Positions 44,501 to 56,242 of a DNA stretch of 64,000 nt are shown here, piece by piece (position 1 is the first letter of the stretch; every line of letters starts with the position of its first letter). Source of the stretch: Tricholomella constricta. Lineage: Eukaryota; Basidiomycota; Agaricomycetes; Agaricales; Lyophyllaceae. Under the pieces are notes generated by a model. It saw only the letters and a program-made list of their open reading frames with translations, searched no databases and had not been told where the DNA came from. A program made the translations under genes and the position numbers. Location: positions 160,162 through 224,161 of the forward strand of contig JAACJP010000052.1 in assembly GCA_013368375.1 (NCBI GenBank), given 5' to 3'.

Positions 44501-45583
44501 CTCCAGTTCGATGGCATGATCCCATTGCTTGCGCTCTGGGAGCTCATCGAACGCGACTTTGGAGAAGACGTCTTCAAAGTCGTGGAGGTGGATGGGTACG
44601 GCGTCACGGAACATTTTGGGCACGGAGTTAGCAGCGTGCGCTTCCGCAAGTCGCTGCGATGTCGTTTGGCTGGCCCGAATATGTTCCGCGGTCGGAGTCG
44701 GGTGGATCGCGGTCGCAAAGATGCGATCGCCGTTTAGGAAGGTTTCCACCAGAAAGTCGTCGGACTCGGGGTCGGGTTCCTCCAGGATCGGAGTGTAGGG
44801 GAGGAACTCGTCATCGTCAGAGTCGTCCTCAACGTATGGGTTGGTCGGGGCTCGCAGGTCGGGCTCAGTCATCGGGATGCCGTCAGCTCGACAGGCGCGG
44901 ATTGCTGCGCGCACTCTGGTACGTGCGCGCCGATCGGCTTTGACCTCGTCCTTGCAGGTGTCGCACTGCGTCGGACAGCGACTCATCTTCACCTCTTTGG
45001 TCTCCCAGTCGATCTCGGGGTTGTGGTTTTTAAGCCAGTTGAACCCGAGGATCATGTCGTGCTTGCCTAACTGGGTGACCCCGAAGACGGCTCGTTCGGT
45101 ATGACCATTGTATCGCAAGACAGCTTCTACAATGCAAGAGACCGAACCGCCTTCGTTGAGGGTGCCGTCTACGTTGTAAACCGGGGATGGCCGACTAAGC
45201 ACCTTGGTCGTGAGCTTGTGTTTCTCGACAAAAGCGATGTTGAGGAAGCTGCCGGTCGCTCCGCTGTCCACTAGCGCAGTGACGGCGTGCGACTCCTGAG
45301 TGTCGGTGGTCTCCAGTTCAACGTTGAGCCACAGGGATCTGGGGCAGGGGGAGGCAGCGGCGATGAAGCGACTAGGAAGTCGCTTTTCCCAGCGGGGTAG
45401 GCCACGACGCGACGGAGCGATCAGCTTTGCGACTGCGATTGGTGTCGTTGGGTTGGAGGGGTTTTGTACGTCTTTGTCGGTCGGTTCACTCGTAGGAATA
45501 GCAGCAATAATAGGTGTATTGGCATATTCTACGGACAGTGGAGCGAACCGATTACGACTAGACAACGGGGGCGTACGTTCCAC
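41580..45583 (-). pseudogene. pol of element 2, broken in the integrase
   Basis: Open from 45583 to 42512: protease ALVDSGATGSFLN, reverse transcriptase with VYLDDILIY, RNase H with IEADSSDFATGAVL, and integrase zinc finger HHHDSKVAGH...CDMC. The frame stops at TGA (42514-42512) after LPDAFLSD, where CGA (Arg of DRGPQF) is expected. It reopens as [11 protein letters not shown], then shifts frame after EQFLRV through a small deletion. The remainder (42350-41580) holds the integrase C-terminal part and a chromodomain (YEVEKILDSR, YKVLWKGY, ASWEPREN). Two lesions in an otherwise well-kept gene. Confidence 0.9.
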
Positions 45584-45594
45584 CCGTTGTGCGA

Positions 45595-46839
45595 TTAAAT
45601 ACCCTCCTCGGCGTCAGAGGCGCCCGCGTCGGCCGACGATGGAGTCTGGTCGGCGGGAACTGCGTCTTTGCGGGCTAGACGCTCCATGATGAGCGCCTCC
45701 AGCTCATCATCGAGCATGTGGCGCACGTCCCAGCGCAAGGGACAGTCACGCGAGTAGTGACCCTTCTTCTTGCACCGGAAGCAGTGGTCGTCGGCAGGTG
45801 CGACCCGGTCGCGCATCCGATCTACATCCATCGGGACGCCCTGGGGGAGCGGCCTAGGGGCCGGTGCGATGGGAGCGCGAGGGGCAGGGGGAGCGGAAGC
45901 GGGAGTGGGAATGGGAGTGGGGGCAGTAGCGAACGCCCATCGTGCAGCTACAGCGGTGGTCGGGCGGCTGTCCGGCGCCTTTGTCGGGACCATCCGACGG
46001 TGGAAGTTGTCCTCCGACCTCATGATGAAATCTTGAGAGCGGGCGATCCTCAGCCACTCCTCAATCTTCTCGTTATGCGGGCGACCTGTGGTGATGCTTC
46101 CGAGTCGCCTCGAAAGCTTTGGGTCCATTCCCCGACGGAATTTGAGGACCAGGTGGCGCCCATCGGGGTAGCCTGCCTTGACCCACAGGGATCGGAACGA
46201 GTCGATGTATTCGTCGATCGACTGACCATTCTGGAAGTACGCCGTCGACTCCAAGATGAGCGCGGCGTCGGCGACTTCGTCGAAGAGGAAGAACTCGCCG
46301 CGGAAGGTGTCTTCGAAGTCCTTCCAGGCGGGAAAGACGTCCTTGGCGGTTCCGAACTGGAATACCCGACTGACAAAGTCGGCAGCTCGTCCGTGCTGCA
46401 TGTACGACAGCACCCATACGATTCGGGCGTGGTCGTCGGCGAAACTTCCCTCGCACAAGGAGAAGTAGAGGTTGCAGGCGTTCCAGAATGCGCGACCGCC
46501 CGAACGGGCGCCATCGTAAATGGGAGGGGGCGACGGTCGGAGGTGGTGCGATCCCGATCGCAGAGAGCCTGGCGGCAGAGGGGTCGTCTCGGGCGGCGGA
46601 GGGACCGTGTCAGGCGGCGAAGGGGTCGTGTCTGCTTCAGGAGCAGCGGGGGTGGGATTGGGGGGTGTCCCCGACATGAGTTTTTCGAAAAGAGCGGAGA
46701 GGCGATCCATAGAGGCCGTGTTGGAGGTGTTGGAGGCGGAGAGAGCCGAAATCGTGGCTTCCATATTCGCCAACCGCTCCTCCGTCGTGAGGAAGGGAGA
46801 GAACGGTCGTTCGAGTGGCATGTCACCAAATTCGGACAT
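45595..46839 (-). CDS. gag of element 2
   Basis: 414 residues: an N-terminal coiled-coil-like part (TTEERLANMEATISAL), a Pro-rich linker, the retrotransposon gag core (SGGRAFWNACNLYFSLCEG; FVSRVFQF; FEDTFRGEFFLFDEVADA), and a zinc knuckle CFRCKKKGHYSRDC. It ends 11 nt before the pol start in another frame. No damage seen. Long antisense frames over this GC-rich gene are shadows. Confidence 0.9.
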   Translation of the reverse strand: MSEFGDMPLERPFSPFLTTEERLANMEATISALSASNTSNTASMDRLSALFEKLMSGTPPNPTPAAPEADTTPSPPDTVPPPPETTPLPPGSLRSGSHHLRPSPPPIYDGARSGGRAFWNACNLYFSLCEGSFADDHARIVWVLSYMQHGRAADFVSRVFQFGTAKDVFPAWKDFEDTFRGEFFLFDEVADAALILESTAYFQNGQSIDEYIDSFRSLWVKAGYPDGRHLVLKFRRGMDPKLSRRLGSITTGRPHNEKIEEWLRIARSQDFIMRSEDNFHRRMVPTKAPDSRPTTAVAARWAFATAPTPIPTPASAPPAPRAPIAPAPRPLPQGVPMDVDRMRDRVAPADDHCFRCKKKGHYSRDCPLRWDVRHMLDDELEALIMERLARKDAVPADQTPSSADAGASDAEEGI

Positions 46840-46965
46840 CTCAAAACGGGACTGGGCGGGCGATCAGAGCGAGCGCGCGTTGGACGGTCGCGTGTAGCAG
46901 ACACGTGTTTCGGCGCGGAAGCTGGTCGGTCGGCTTCGTCGGGTTTCTAAGAGACACTATTCTGC

Positions 46966-47355
46966 TGTTAGGGCGACCTTAGAGCAGAGCTTAGTCGTGC
47001 TGGCAAAGGGGAATCCAAAGTTATATTGATGTACAGCAAACGAAGGTAAGTAAGGCTTACCTGGCAAAGGGGAATCCAAAGAGAATAGTGTAAAGGATTC
47101 CCAGATGCCAGGGGGCCGGCTATATACGAGTGTACTGTACATGTGATAATAACGAGCGGTTCCGGATGCTGTCTGATGGTAACCGTCGTCGGGATGTCGG
47201 GTGATCGGGAAACAGTGTCAGGCCTAAACAGGGAAGGGAGGGAAATGACAGGAGTCAGAGCATCAGGGTCGGGATCGCGATCGGGCAGGAGCGATCGCAC
47301 GTGTCGAGGGGCGGTCGATGAGCGTAGGAGGGCGCGAACGGGTGTTCCCCTAACA
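46966..47355 (-). repeat. 5' LTR of element 2
   Basis: 390 bp, identical by eye to 41190-41579; followed on the minus strand by gag. Confidence 0.95.
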
Positions 47356-50300
47356 GAAACAACCAGCGCGCACGCCTGAAAAGAATATCGTCCCAAGACT
47401 GTGGTGGCTTCTGAGCACGGCCCCATGTGATAATACGAGCTTTATCGGTCATATCTGGTATAAAAATGGCGTCCCGCAAAGCTATTGCGAATTCACGAAG
47501 GAGTCCATGGCTGGCAGATATGTAAAACTGGTTGAACACATGAAATGGGTCTTTCAAGACTCGACTCCGAATGTGCATGACCCAGTCTGAGTTCACGATG
47601 TCGTCCAGAGCTTTTCGGCCTTCAGCCTGGCTTGCAGGATCTGGAAAATACCCTCCAATGGCTACTCGTTCTGGGCTCGAAGCATGAGGAGAAGGAGACA
47701 AAACTTCACAGAGAAGATCTCCGACACCAGGCACCTGTCCGATTGAGGTACATTGGCTATCAGAAATTCCTAGATCGTCACTTTCTGCCAGTGTGATAGT
47801 AGCAATGTCACGTGCTGGGTCTATGCTCGAACGATGGGGTAGCTCGCTATCCTGTGGACTTGGTATGCTATGATTCGAAGGAGGTGACTGGAAAAGATGG
47901 CTGCGAAGACAGAGCAGCTGAAATGGTGGCAAACCATGATACTCCAGAGGTTTTCGATTCGATGGATGCCGTGTACCATTTAGAATCAGAGCCCCGGGAA
48001 CAAGAACCTCTTGGACGACAATCATTGCGCGCGATGGGGTGATATCAATGCCATCGAAGCTCCCATTTTTCATATACGGTGAAATATGACCACGAGCGAG
48101 GATAGCAGATCTGTCGGTGTTAAAAAGGATAACTGGAGTACCAATCTCGGGATTACTGGGGAGTGGTTGGGGTGATGAAAGTTTTGTGAGTGCATCGTAC
48201 ACAGAAAGCGATGCATGCACATCCAATGCAGCATACTGAATCTGCTCTGGAGTGAGGTCTTCATCCTCCCAGGCTGTACTGATGCGCTCTGGTACGTCCT
48301 TGTTTAAGCTGCGTGAAATGACAACAGCACAGAGGTCGGCCAAGCTTGCGCGTGCTGTCTTGACGACGAGTTTCTCCTTTGCAAGCTTTCCCAAATCGAA
48401 GCCCCCCACGAATGGCATGTCAGACTGACATGTTTCCTGCAGGTACTTCAAGTCACCTGCAACACATCGTCCAACCTTGCAAATTTTCGGATTAGCCAGG
48501 ACTTGTTTGAGCATTTGAGGGAGCTGGCTTCCAGCGAGCATGTGCCCAATCTTGAATTCAGATATATTCAGAAAAAAACATGCATGTCAACAAAAGCTAA
48601 ACTCACTTGAAGAATATAAATTGTTGTGCCATGCGCGATCTGGAGAACCGCTGTCTGTCCACGGCCGGTGACGTAGCCTTGCTGTGAGATTTCAACGTTC
48701 CATTCAGCGTTGAGACCGATGGTAATCGTGCGAGAGCTGTCGTTTTCGGGTAACAGTTCAAGGATGGTGCGCATGGCATCGTCAATAGTGGTGGCAGATT
48801 TTTTGACAGAAATCTGGAAGTGGGAAGGAATCTCTAACGGCTGGAGATGAGAGTATTGAAGCGCAACGGGAACTACATCATTCCGAAGGGAGGGAAAACA
48901 TTTTTCAAGAAACTCCTTGTCCGCCATATTATCGGTATAGAAAATGCTGGGTTTGTTGTGGCCATACTGATTGAGAGATTCGCGCATGCGCTGCAGCGCA
49001 AGCTCGAATTGCGAGTGTGACTTGGTTGCCACAAGGTTACAAACTCGAATTTCACCCCTTTCATTTGTCACTGTCAAGAGGGCCATGAAAATCTGCACCC
49101 CATCAACCCTTGCGATATGCTTCGCAAGCTGAAAAATCTAAGTCAACCTTCAAACAAATCTATATTATTGAATTGCTTACCTTGAAACTGTGATCAATAG
49201 CGCAGATATTTCCCGTTGCATGGACATGTGTTGGTTCAATTCCTGCTGGTGCTCTTGAATAAATGTATCGTAGACGTCCCGTAACCACTGTGCACTTGGA
49301 ACGAACCCCTGAAATCCATCCGGAGAGCGATCATCGAAAGGTGGAAATGATTTGAATTTTCGCATGAACTGTCCAGTCAAGAGAAGGTACCGCGACGCTA
49401 TGTTTTGAAGATATCGAAGGTGTAGGCGGTCATAATTCTGAAGATGCTGGACACGGATGACATTAGAGAATTGCTTTGAGCCCATCCCATGCTGGAAACA
49501 TGAGCGCATAAGAGATAAAACATCTGTTGAGATGCCACTGCGATACGTCAAGCGAGCTGGAAATTCAGCTGCGAGGTCTGGAGGGAGTCGTGCAATAATA
49601 CGAGGATCCCAACTTTGAAAGATTACAGGTTTGGGGGGGCAGCACTCAGGACACTGATATCGATACCCGACCATCCGAAATGAACCGTTCAAGTCGACAA
49701 CGCGACGAGGTCGACGAATGTGGCTATGACGCCAGAGCCGAGCTGTACATCCCTCGTTAGGGCACTGAATTCCATTTACCAGGAGGGCCAACGGATCCCA
49801 CAAGAAGAATCGCCGATCATAGAATTTTTGAGGTGAGATATCGTCGTCTTTGAGTATGAAGAATGTCGCCTGTTGGGGAAACCAGAATGTTTGGTGATCG
49901 CAATAGAGAGGGGGTAGACCATCTGGTCCACGGTTCTGGGACTCCTTGACATACTTGTTGAAATCCTTCAGGATCCAGGGTGCAAGAGGGTGGAGTGGTA
50001 CCTTCGACGATTGAGCTCGAGGTTCAGAATTGGCATCCTTGTCCTCATCGCCATCATCATCCTCGCCTGCACCATCCTCTAATAAATCGGATTCTACATC
50101 CTCACCACCAGTGATGTTGTTGGTGTCGTCATCTTCAAACAACAGGTCAGAAGGATCGACATGCGGTCGCAAGAATGGTCTCGTGTCCTGATTCCGCCAG
50201 CGAGACAGGTTCATTGGCTTGTTCAAGCCTGGAGCTGCCTGATAAAGGCATAGATGGACGAGAAGAAGCCACACAATGATCTTCAAGAATAGTTGCAGGA

Positions 50301-50935
50301 CATGACGTTGGATTATACATTGCAGAGAATGGCGCCACCACAGACGACTCTGAAGGTGACGAAGAAGAAGCACCACTCGAACTCATCGAACGATGAGATG
50401 GGCCGGTCGCATAAATACCGGGAACACGCTAATGTAGATGTAACTGGTGAGGCAGAGTATTTCGTGCAATGTAGTCGACGACACTTACCAATCCTCTGAT
50501 AGAATATTTACGAGAAGTCTGGCTAGGCGACCCGAAAGCCACATATTTTCGCGGTCTTCCTATGGGTTTCTTCTTTGCCGGGGCCTTCTGACCTTGAGCT
50601 GCTTCGATTTGTCGTGGTCCAGAACCGCGCGGCCGACCCACAGGTTGTTTGACCTTTGGTGCCTTGTCCTCTGCAAAAGTGGGGGCCCTGTCCTTCGTTG
50701 GGTGCCCGGGTCCGCATTTTTTGGGTAGCTGGCTGAGTTCCTCATGCATTTCCTCAGGTCCTGTGAGGATGAACACAGGTGTTGAAGAAGTGACCTCCGT
50801 GTCCCCATTGATCGGAGTGACGGACTCGTCTGTCGACCGTGCACTGCTACACTATGAGAAAAATGTGTGTAGGTATCAAAGAGCAGCTCACATTGAAAAG
50901 GATTCAGCAGCTTCGTCGTTTGTTGCAGCCGTCAT

Positions 50936-52496
50936 GAGTGAGCTCTGTGTAGCGCTAGAAGTCTTGTACATAAAAAAAACCATGCTCGTTGAAGTTAAAA
51001 TGCGCACCTGTTCGAAAAATATCTCTTTTTGAGTTCATCAAGCTGTTGAAGGTCATCGAGTGTGAACTGTAGGTCCTCGAGCGCCTCGTTATAGATGTCG
51101 TTGCCCATAACACTTGGTGGTAGCTTAACAAATGACTGGTCCATGTGTGAGTGGGCTTCTGGATATCGGAAAAAATCCTCTTACGTCTAAGATGGAGAGT
51201 CAAACCTAATAGTTGGATAGTAACAAGCGGAATAAGTAATAGAGTACTTAGGCTCATGTTTCAGACTTTAAATTAGTGACTGAGTGCAGGTGGGGACCAG
51301 GATGAAAATGTTCCATTGATTTCTTCTACTTCAACATTTGTGACAGGTTGGCCTCGTTGGATATACAAACTAGAGAAATTCAAAGTGGAGAAACGGACAG
51401 GGAGGTTGTGGAGTGGAGTGAAGCAAATCGCGCGGTCGGCGATTCCAATTCCCAAAGCGGCTGGGCTACACACGCGTGAGATCTCGTGATTGTGAGATTT
51501 GATTTTAAACTCCGTAGTATCAGAATCCAGTATCCTTCAACCCAATGAGTATCGAGCCGATTTTCCGAAAACAAAACCCCTTTTAGTGCATACCGACCAC
51601 CATCATCAAAAACTGAAAAAGCGTAAATAATATGCCATTCAGCGTAAAAAGTGAACGGAACAGGGCAAACATCCTGTCTGAACACCCTGCTGCAGTTTTA
51701 TGAAGTGGAAGAGTGAGAATTGTGAAACGAGAAGGAGTGCGACGTATTTCACAGCGTTGTTACCGAAAGCAGCCCTATACGGTCTGAGTAATGTCCATAA
51801 AGGGGATATCTAATAGCCCTGGGCACAGGCTGCACATATAAAGCACCAGATTGCAACACAACAGGACCTTGTCAGTATAATCTTCTCCTCCTCCTACGCA
51901 CACACGCAATGCAAACAACGGTGAACGAGCAGGCTAGCTCACCACACAGTCGAGGCATTGGTGCGTGGAAACAAGATGGACACTGAGACACAGACAACCC
52001 CTGACCCTAAGATCTGACGTTATAATTTATTACGATGAACCATTATATGTTCATCGAGAGGATCTATAATACCTCGATAAACAGCATGCATGCCCTGAGG
52101 GACAGCAGACCATCTATTTTGAGATTAACCTCTCAAAAAGAGAAGGATCTCCGCCCCCCTCTGTAAGTATGTGTGTACTATGGAAGCTGAAATGGGTGAT
52201 ATAGGACTAATCAATGTAGATTTCAATAATGTATTACTTAAGTAGGCCCATGGTGAACTGGCTGTTCCTGTTCAGGGACCTTGTCAGTATAATTTACTCC
52301 TCCTCCTCCTCCTGTAGTGATCTGCACCATAGGACAGAGTTGACTGTACATAATCGATATCATGACCAAATAATACAACATTTTGCGGGTATACTCCCAA
52401 TGATTGTCCAGGCAGGATGGTTAAGTGACTCGCCACCACAGCTATCGGCTCTATTCGGGATCTAGCGCCACTACCAGTGAACCGTCTTGCTGATGT
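50936..52496. other. No recognisable gene
   Basis: AT-rich region with short open frames. The word ggaccttgtcagtataat followed by a ctcctcctc tract occurs twice (about 51866 and 52276), a small dispersed repeat. The right end is the left edge of duplication copy b. Confidence 0.4.
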
Positions 52497-52631
52497 GGAT
52501 TACTTATAGGAAAGAATACTGAGATGGCTGATTTTTCAGTGTAACTGTATGCCATCAATGGGCGAAATCAGAAATCATTGAGAATTTGGGTAAACTAAGC
52601 ACTACATTTGTTGATTACAGTGAAAGACGGC

Positions 52632-54127
52632 TCAGTCGGTGAGTGCATCCTCGTCAGGCTCCTGTGAACCCAAAATTTCTACGGCGACAGTAGGTAATGT
52701 CCTGAGATCCAACACCATCTGACATCAACTGAAGGCCTTATCAATCTGTTGCGTGACTCACCTGAGATTGACTCCAGGACATTCAACAGTATTCAACGCT
52801 GTGATTTCGTTCCACCAAGTAATGTTCACCTCTGGAACTACCACTTCATAGCTATCCGAGAGGCTATTAGCCGCCAGTGCAATCCAAGCATATACAGCAA
52901 CGATTGGCTGCTTAGTGATTGCGGAGATAAACAAGGTCGTGTCATCGATGCTATACTCGTCCGATTTGGCATTGGCCACTGAAGTCTTTCGGTATAAAAG
53001 GTACAACAAAGAGCCGTTAGATAAAATGGAATATCTAACGCCGTGGTGCACCATCTGGCACCACACCTGAAATCTAATGTGAGTTTAACTTTGTCATAAA
53101 AGCCATGCATGCCACATACCTGTATAAGTATCCGGTCTTCTGATTTTAACTCAGAGGGTCCTTCTGGCCAGATAAATTGGGTGGCCCAACCAAGAACTTT
53201 TCGGATGTCTCGAAGAAACGGACCTGCGACTCGGTCTAACGTGATTGGCCGCAGAGCAGCTTCAGTCTTCATCTCGACTAGGAGCCGTGAGATTATCTGT
53301 GAGTACGTGGGGTAATTTGCCACCACATCTGCATCTGGAGGGCCAGTGGTCTTGCTGACGAACTCCCGAAGTGCAAAATCTGAAATGTGCGCTGCGCCTT
53401 TCATCGAAGATATGAAAAAAGGAAATGTCTGTCTGAACTCCTCTGTCTCCGAAAATGCCATGATCTCGTGAGATGTGAGATTCGGCGAAGCATCCTTTGC
53501 CTTTACATAACGCAAGAGCGTTATGGCCGGGTTCAGGTACGTAGACCGAAAGATGACCTCGCTATCCTTTTCGGTAAACGTTGCAAGGGGTAGAGTTAAC
53601 GAAGTGTATTGTGGATCAATACTGGCTGTGAATCGATCTCCAACAATTGCGGTGAATTCTTCCGCCTGCTTTTCCACCAATGGTATAAGCTGATCCACCA
53701 ACTTTGGGAGAGCAACAATTTGTCGAAGTTCTGGTCCCGAAAATGCCTCCATCTTCGCTTCATTTGCGACGTTGGTTGTGCCTTTGCTAGTTGCAATCAA
53801 GAACGGTGATCTGGGGGGTCTCGCTCGAAGTGCTTCCATGAGCGTGATAACTCTTCCTGGCTTAAGGGGAAGTGGATCCAACCCTGGAGGAGTCGAGGGG
53901 TGGGCAACTGTTGGTGTGGTTATCTTGGAGGTATGGGGCGGCATGATCATCTCATCGTGAAGATGATTAGTGTCCTGAACACCATCTACGGGAGCACGGC
54001 TAGTAAAAGAAGCTTTATCCGAGCCTTGGGAAGGGTGATGAGGATTGCCTCCCGATGCTCGGTCAGGAGCACTTGTAACAGTTTTCGTCGATTTATTCCT
54101 TGTACTGCGTCGGAGATGTGTATCCAT
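52632..54127 (-). CDS. Unknown A-family protein, copy A3
   Basis: Exons 54127-53120, 53066-52762 and 52701-52632 give 460 residues in frame. It matches A2 almost throughout. The acidic end DEDALTD is as in A1, so A2's different end is the derived state. Residues 1-110 are basic then Ser/Pro-rich; a globular part follows with LRQIVALPKLVDQLIPLV and FTEKDSEVIFRSTYLNPAI, and the exon-2 segment WCQMVHHGVRYSILSNGS...DDTTLFISAIT. No catalytic motif is identifiable. Divergent to K7 with 656 bp between starts. The conserved pairing with a K gene in all three places suggests that the two are transcribed or inherited as a unit. Confidence 0.8.
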
Positions 54128-54783
54128 TGTAAAGCAAGTAGTTTGGTGTTCGAAAGTATCGACAGCGGTAGTTGGGTATTTATATTCAATTTAGACCACG
54201 CACGGTGGCCACAGCGGTGAACGCTGGCGAACAGCTGGCGGATTTCACATGTGGCAAACAATAAAACAACAGAGTTACAGAAGGAGGACTAGTCAGAAAA
54301 TTTGATGGACTCGGAAGGATGTCGAACGAGCCATCAACTAGCCAATGACTGTTGAAAGCGATTACAGAAAAGCAATGGAACATCATTCAGCACTCATTCG
54401 GATGAAAGAAAGAAAGAAATTACCTTGTCCTTCTTGTTGTTCACGTACGCGAAGCGGCCGTCTAAACAACAGCGCTTCCAAGATTATCCGGACACATGTG
54501 AACTTGTGATATGTATCCTTCTGTCTAATCCTTTTGACGAGCTATTCTCGGATCAGAACGTGTCTGTTCAGAGCCTCAACACAAGAACTTGAACCAACTT
54601 TTGTAGTAATCGGCAAGCACAAACAACAGATAGGAGTAGTCGCTTGTCGAGATGTGAAGAAATGAGAAATGACGGCAAGAAAGACCAATAAAGAATGGGG
54701 ATATTAGCTCACCACTCAATAACTTATTTAAAGCGTCCTCACTTCATACTCGCCCATTACAATTTTTATTCACGTCCCCCTCC
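54128..54783. promoter_or_regulatory. Divergent promoter region between A3 and K7
   Basis: Near-identical to the A2-K6 interval. TATA-like TTATTTAAAG at 54724-54733, 50 bp before the K7 ATG. Confidence 0.55.
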
Positions 54784-55886
54784 ATGTCGAGCAGCATCAC
54801 TTTCCAGAACAACAAGCCTTACGACCCCATCACACTTTCCATTTGGGACGACAAGTATGCAATTCAGGCTCCTATCGTCCTAGAAGATGCAACACTTGTG
54901 AAGGATTGCTTGTTCATCTACAAGGCAAAAATGAAGTTTGTCAATGACGCCGCCGGTCAGGCAGCCCCAGAGACGACTATTGTCAAGTTCAGCAGCGGCG
55001 ACCCTTATCAGATGATGAAAATGGAAAAAGAAGCGAATTTCTACGTGGACCATCTTAGGACAACGTATGGTAACGGTGTCCCGACGTTCTACGGCCTCTA
55101 CAAGGGAAACTATAGTAGGAAGGATCGCCGTGGCAACCTACACACTGGAAAGTGTGCCTGTCTCGTCCTCCAATATTGCGGAGAACCGCTTCGTATCGCG
55201 ATGTTCAAGGAACTAGAGAATGACCGGCCATTCAGGTGTGTCGTCCGTATTGTTAGCCATTGTTACGCCGTTTATGTTGCTTACGGAGGATACAAAGGCA
55301 AAAGCTCGTTGAGCTCTTTGAGAGATTGCACATCCAGCTGGGCATCTGGCACCGCGACTTGTATCCTTTTGACGTCCTGAACAACGACGGCGTACCTTTT
55401 ATCATCGATTTTTCCAATGCATCGTTACATAAATGCGAAATTTCTGTTGCCATCGTGGAAGGCGAGGTGGAGCCGTCACCAAGGTTGATTCCTTGCCCAG
55501 AGTTTTCAGCATTTCTGGACGCCCTCGATACCTGGTGGCTTCCCAGTATGTGGTTCTACGAAAAATTCTTGCCGATATAATCTGATCAGAACACCCTACC
55601 TTTAGCCGTAACCGTGTGGCATCGTGGCCTCTATGTCACAAATAACAGGGTCAAAAGTGCAGCCTATATTTTTGAGCGAATACGCCTTGACAGGTATCTC
55701 CGTGAGGACGGATTGACAGACGAAGATTTCTGGAATGAGGCCGTCGTTGCTTGGAAGACGATACGTTCTCACTGGGCCAAGTATCACCCAAAAGACTCGA
55801 CCATCCCTCCTCTAGGAATCACGGACTATGAGGAGTACTTGGCAAAGAAAGACGGCAGGAATGATGCACTGGCCAAAGCTGGGTAG
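54784..55886 (+). CDS. Kinase-like protein K7
   Basis: Exons 54784-55235, 55298-55545 and 55606-55886 give 326 residues in frame; introns 62 and 60 nt. Catalytic loop WHRDLYPFDVL and IIDFSNA. It differs from K6 by scattered substitutions only (for example DRYLREDG for DRRLRKDG) and has no frame damage. K7 sits in the probable source block, so it may be the founding active copy. The family shares MSSSITF at the start, the beta3-like IVKFSSG, the helix EANFYVDHLRTTYGNG, the hinge CLVLQYCGE, and TVWHRGLYV directly after intron 2. Confidence 0.85.
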
Positions 55887-56242
55887 TACTCTCTGTTCAT
55901 GTCGACAGCCTGCTCGAAATATGATCTTCATAGGCTTGTGTATGCCTAGTTGAAACTGTTAATGAATACCTGTTGTTAGTATCCTGTGAGTTGAATGGTG
56001 TCTTGCGTTGGCGGTCTCCCATCGGCGTCGCGATTGTTGGTGGTCGACCATGGGCTCACGGAGTTCGATTTTCGAAGCGCTTGCCGCGACTGGCGTACAA
56101 TTTGATTTGGAAATCAAAGACGCACACATGCATGCGCAAGCGCGTGCAACGCAAATCGCTCCTGACGCACATGTAGAGAGTGCGGTAAGCAAAGCTCCCA
56201 TAGACGTAAGTACATACAACAAATAGCAATACAGTCGAGGCA

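Larger units (their letters stand above)
41190..47355 (-). mobile_element. Ty3/Gypsy LTR retrotransposon (chromovirus), element 2
   Basis: 6,166-bp element on the minus strand. LTRs of 390 bp, apparently identical, flank gag and pol, and the target duplication GAAAC is present at 41185-41189 and 47356-47360. A polypurine tract AAAAGGGGGGGTGA (minus strand, 41580-41593) abuts the 3' LTR. GC content and codon choice differ markedly from element 1. Pol is broken by a stop and a small frame-shifting deletion, so this copy is not autonomous. Confidence 0.95.
39682..50935 (-). pseudogene. DUF6729 / DDE-like / WRN-like 3'-5' exonuclease protein gene, split by element 2
   Basis: Minus-strand gene starting at 50935 (MTAATNDEAAESFS). 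It has two AT-hooks (VGRPRGSGPRQ, PIGRPRKYV, 50.5-50.7 kb) and a DUF6729-type region (49.4-50.0 kb: LPPLYCDHQTFWFP, C-x2-C and C-x2-C pairs, QSWDPRIIARLP). A transposase-like RNase-H-fold segment follows (AIDHSFK; GVQIFMALLTVTNE; FYTDNMADKEFLE). Next comes an exonuclease domain, with motif I as GLNAEWNVE (Asn where DEDD enzymes have Asp), then VGRCVAGDLKYL and YAALDVHASLS. The C-terminus has a Cys-rich module (RTCRKCADPVCKG...CQDCGAMDC). Element 2 sits inside the coding frame: the codons either side of one GAAAC copy join in frame (ARWLF to RRCRRIIPPPEKL). A frame change before the AIDHSF motif shows additional decay. The family is common in Agaricomycetes and is probably transposon-derived. 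Confidence 0.75.

Noticed and set aside
45718..46950. 410-codon open frame on the plus strand
   Set aside because: Antisense shadow of element 2 gag in GC-rich DNA; the minus strand has the gag core and zinc knuckle.
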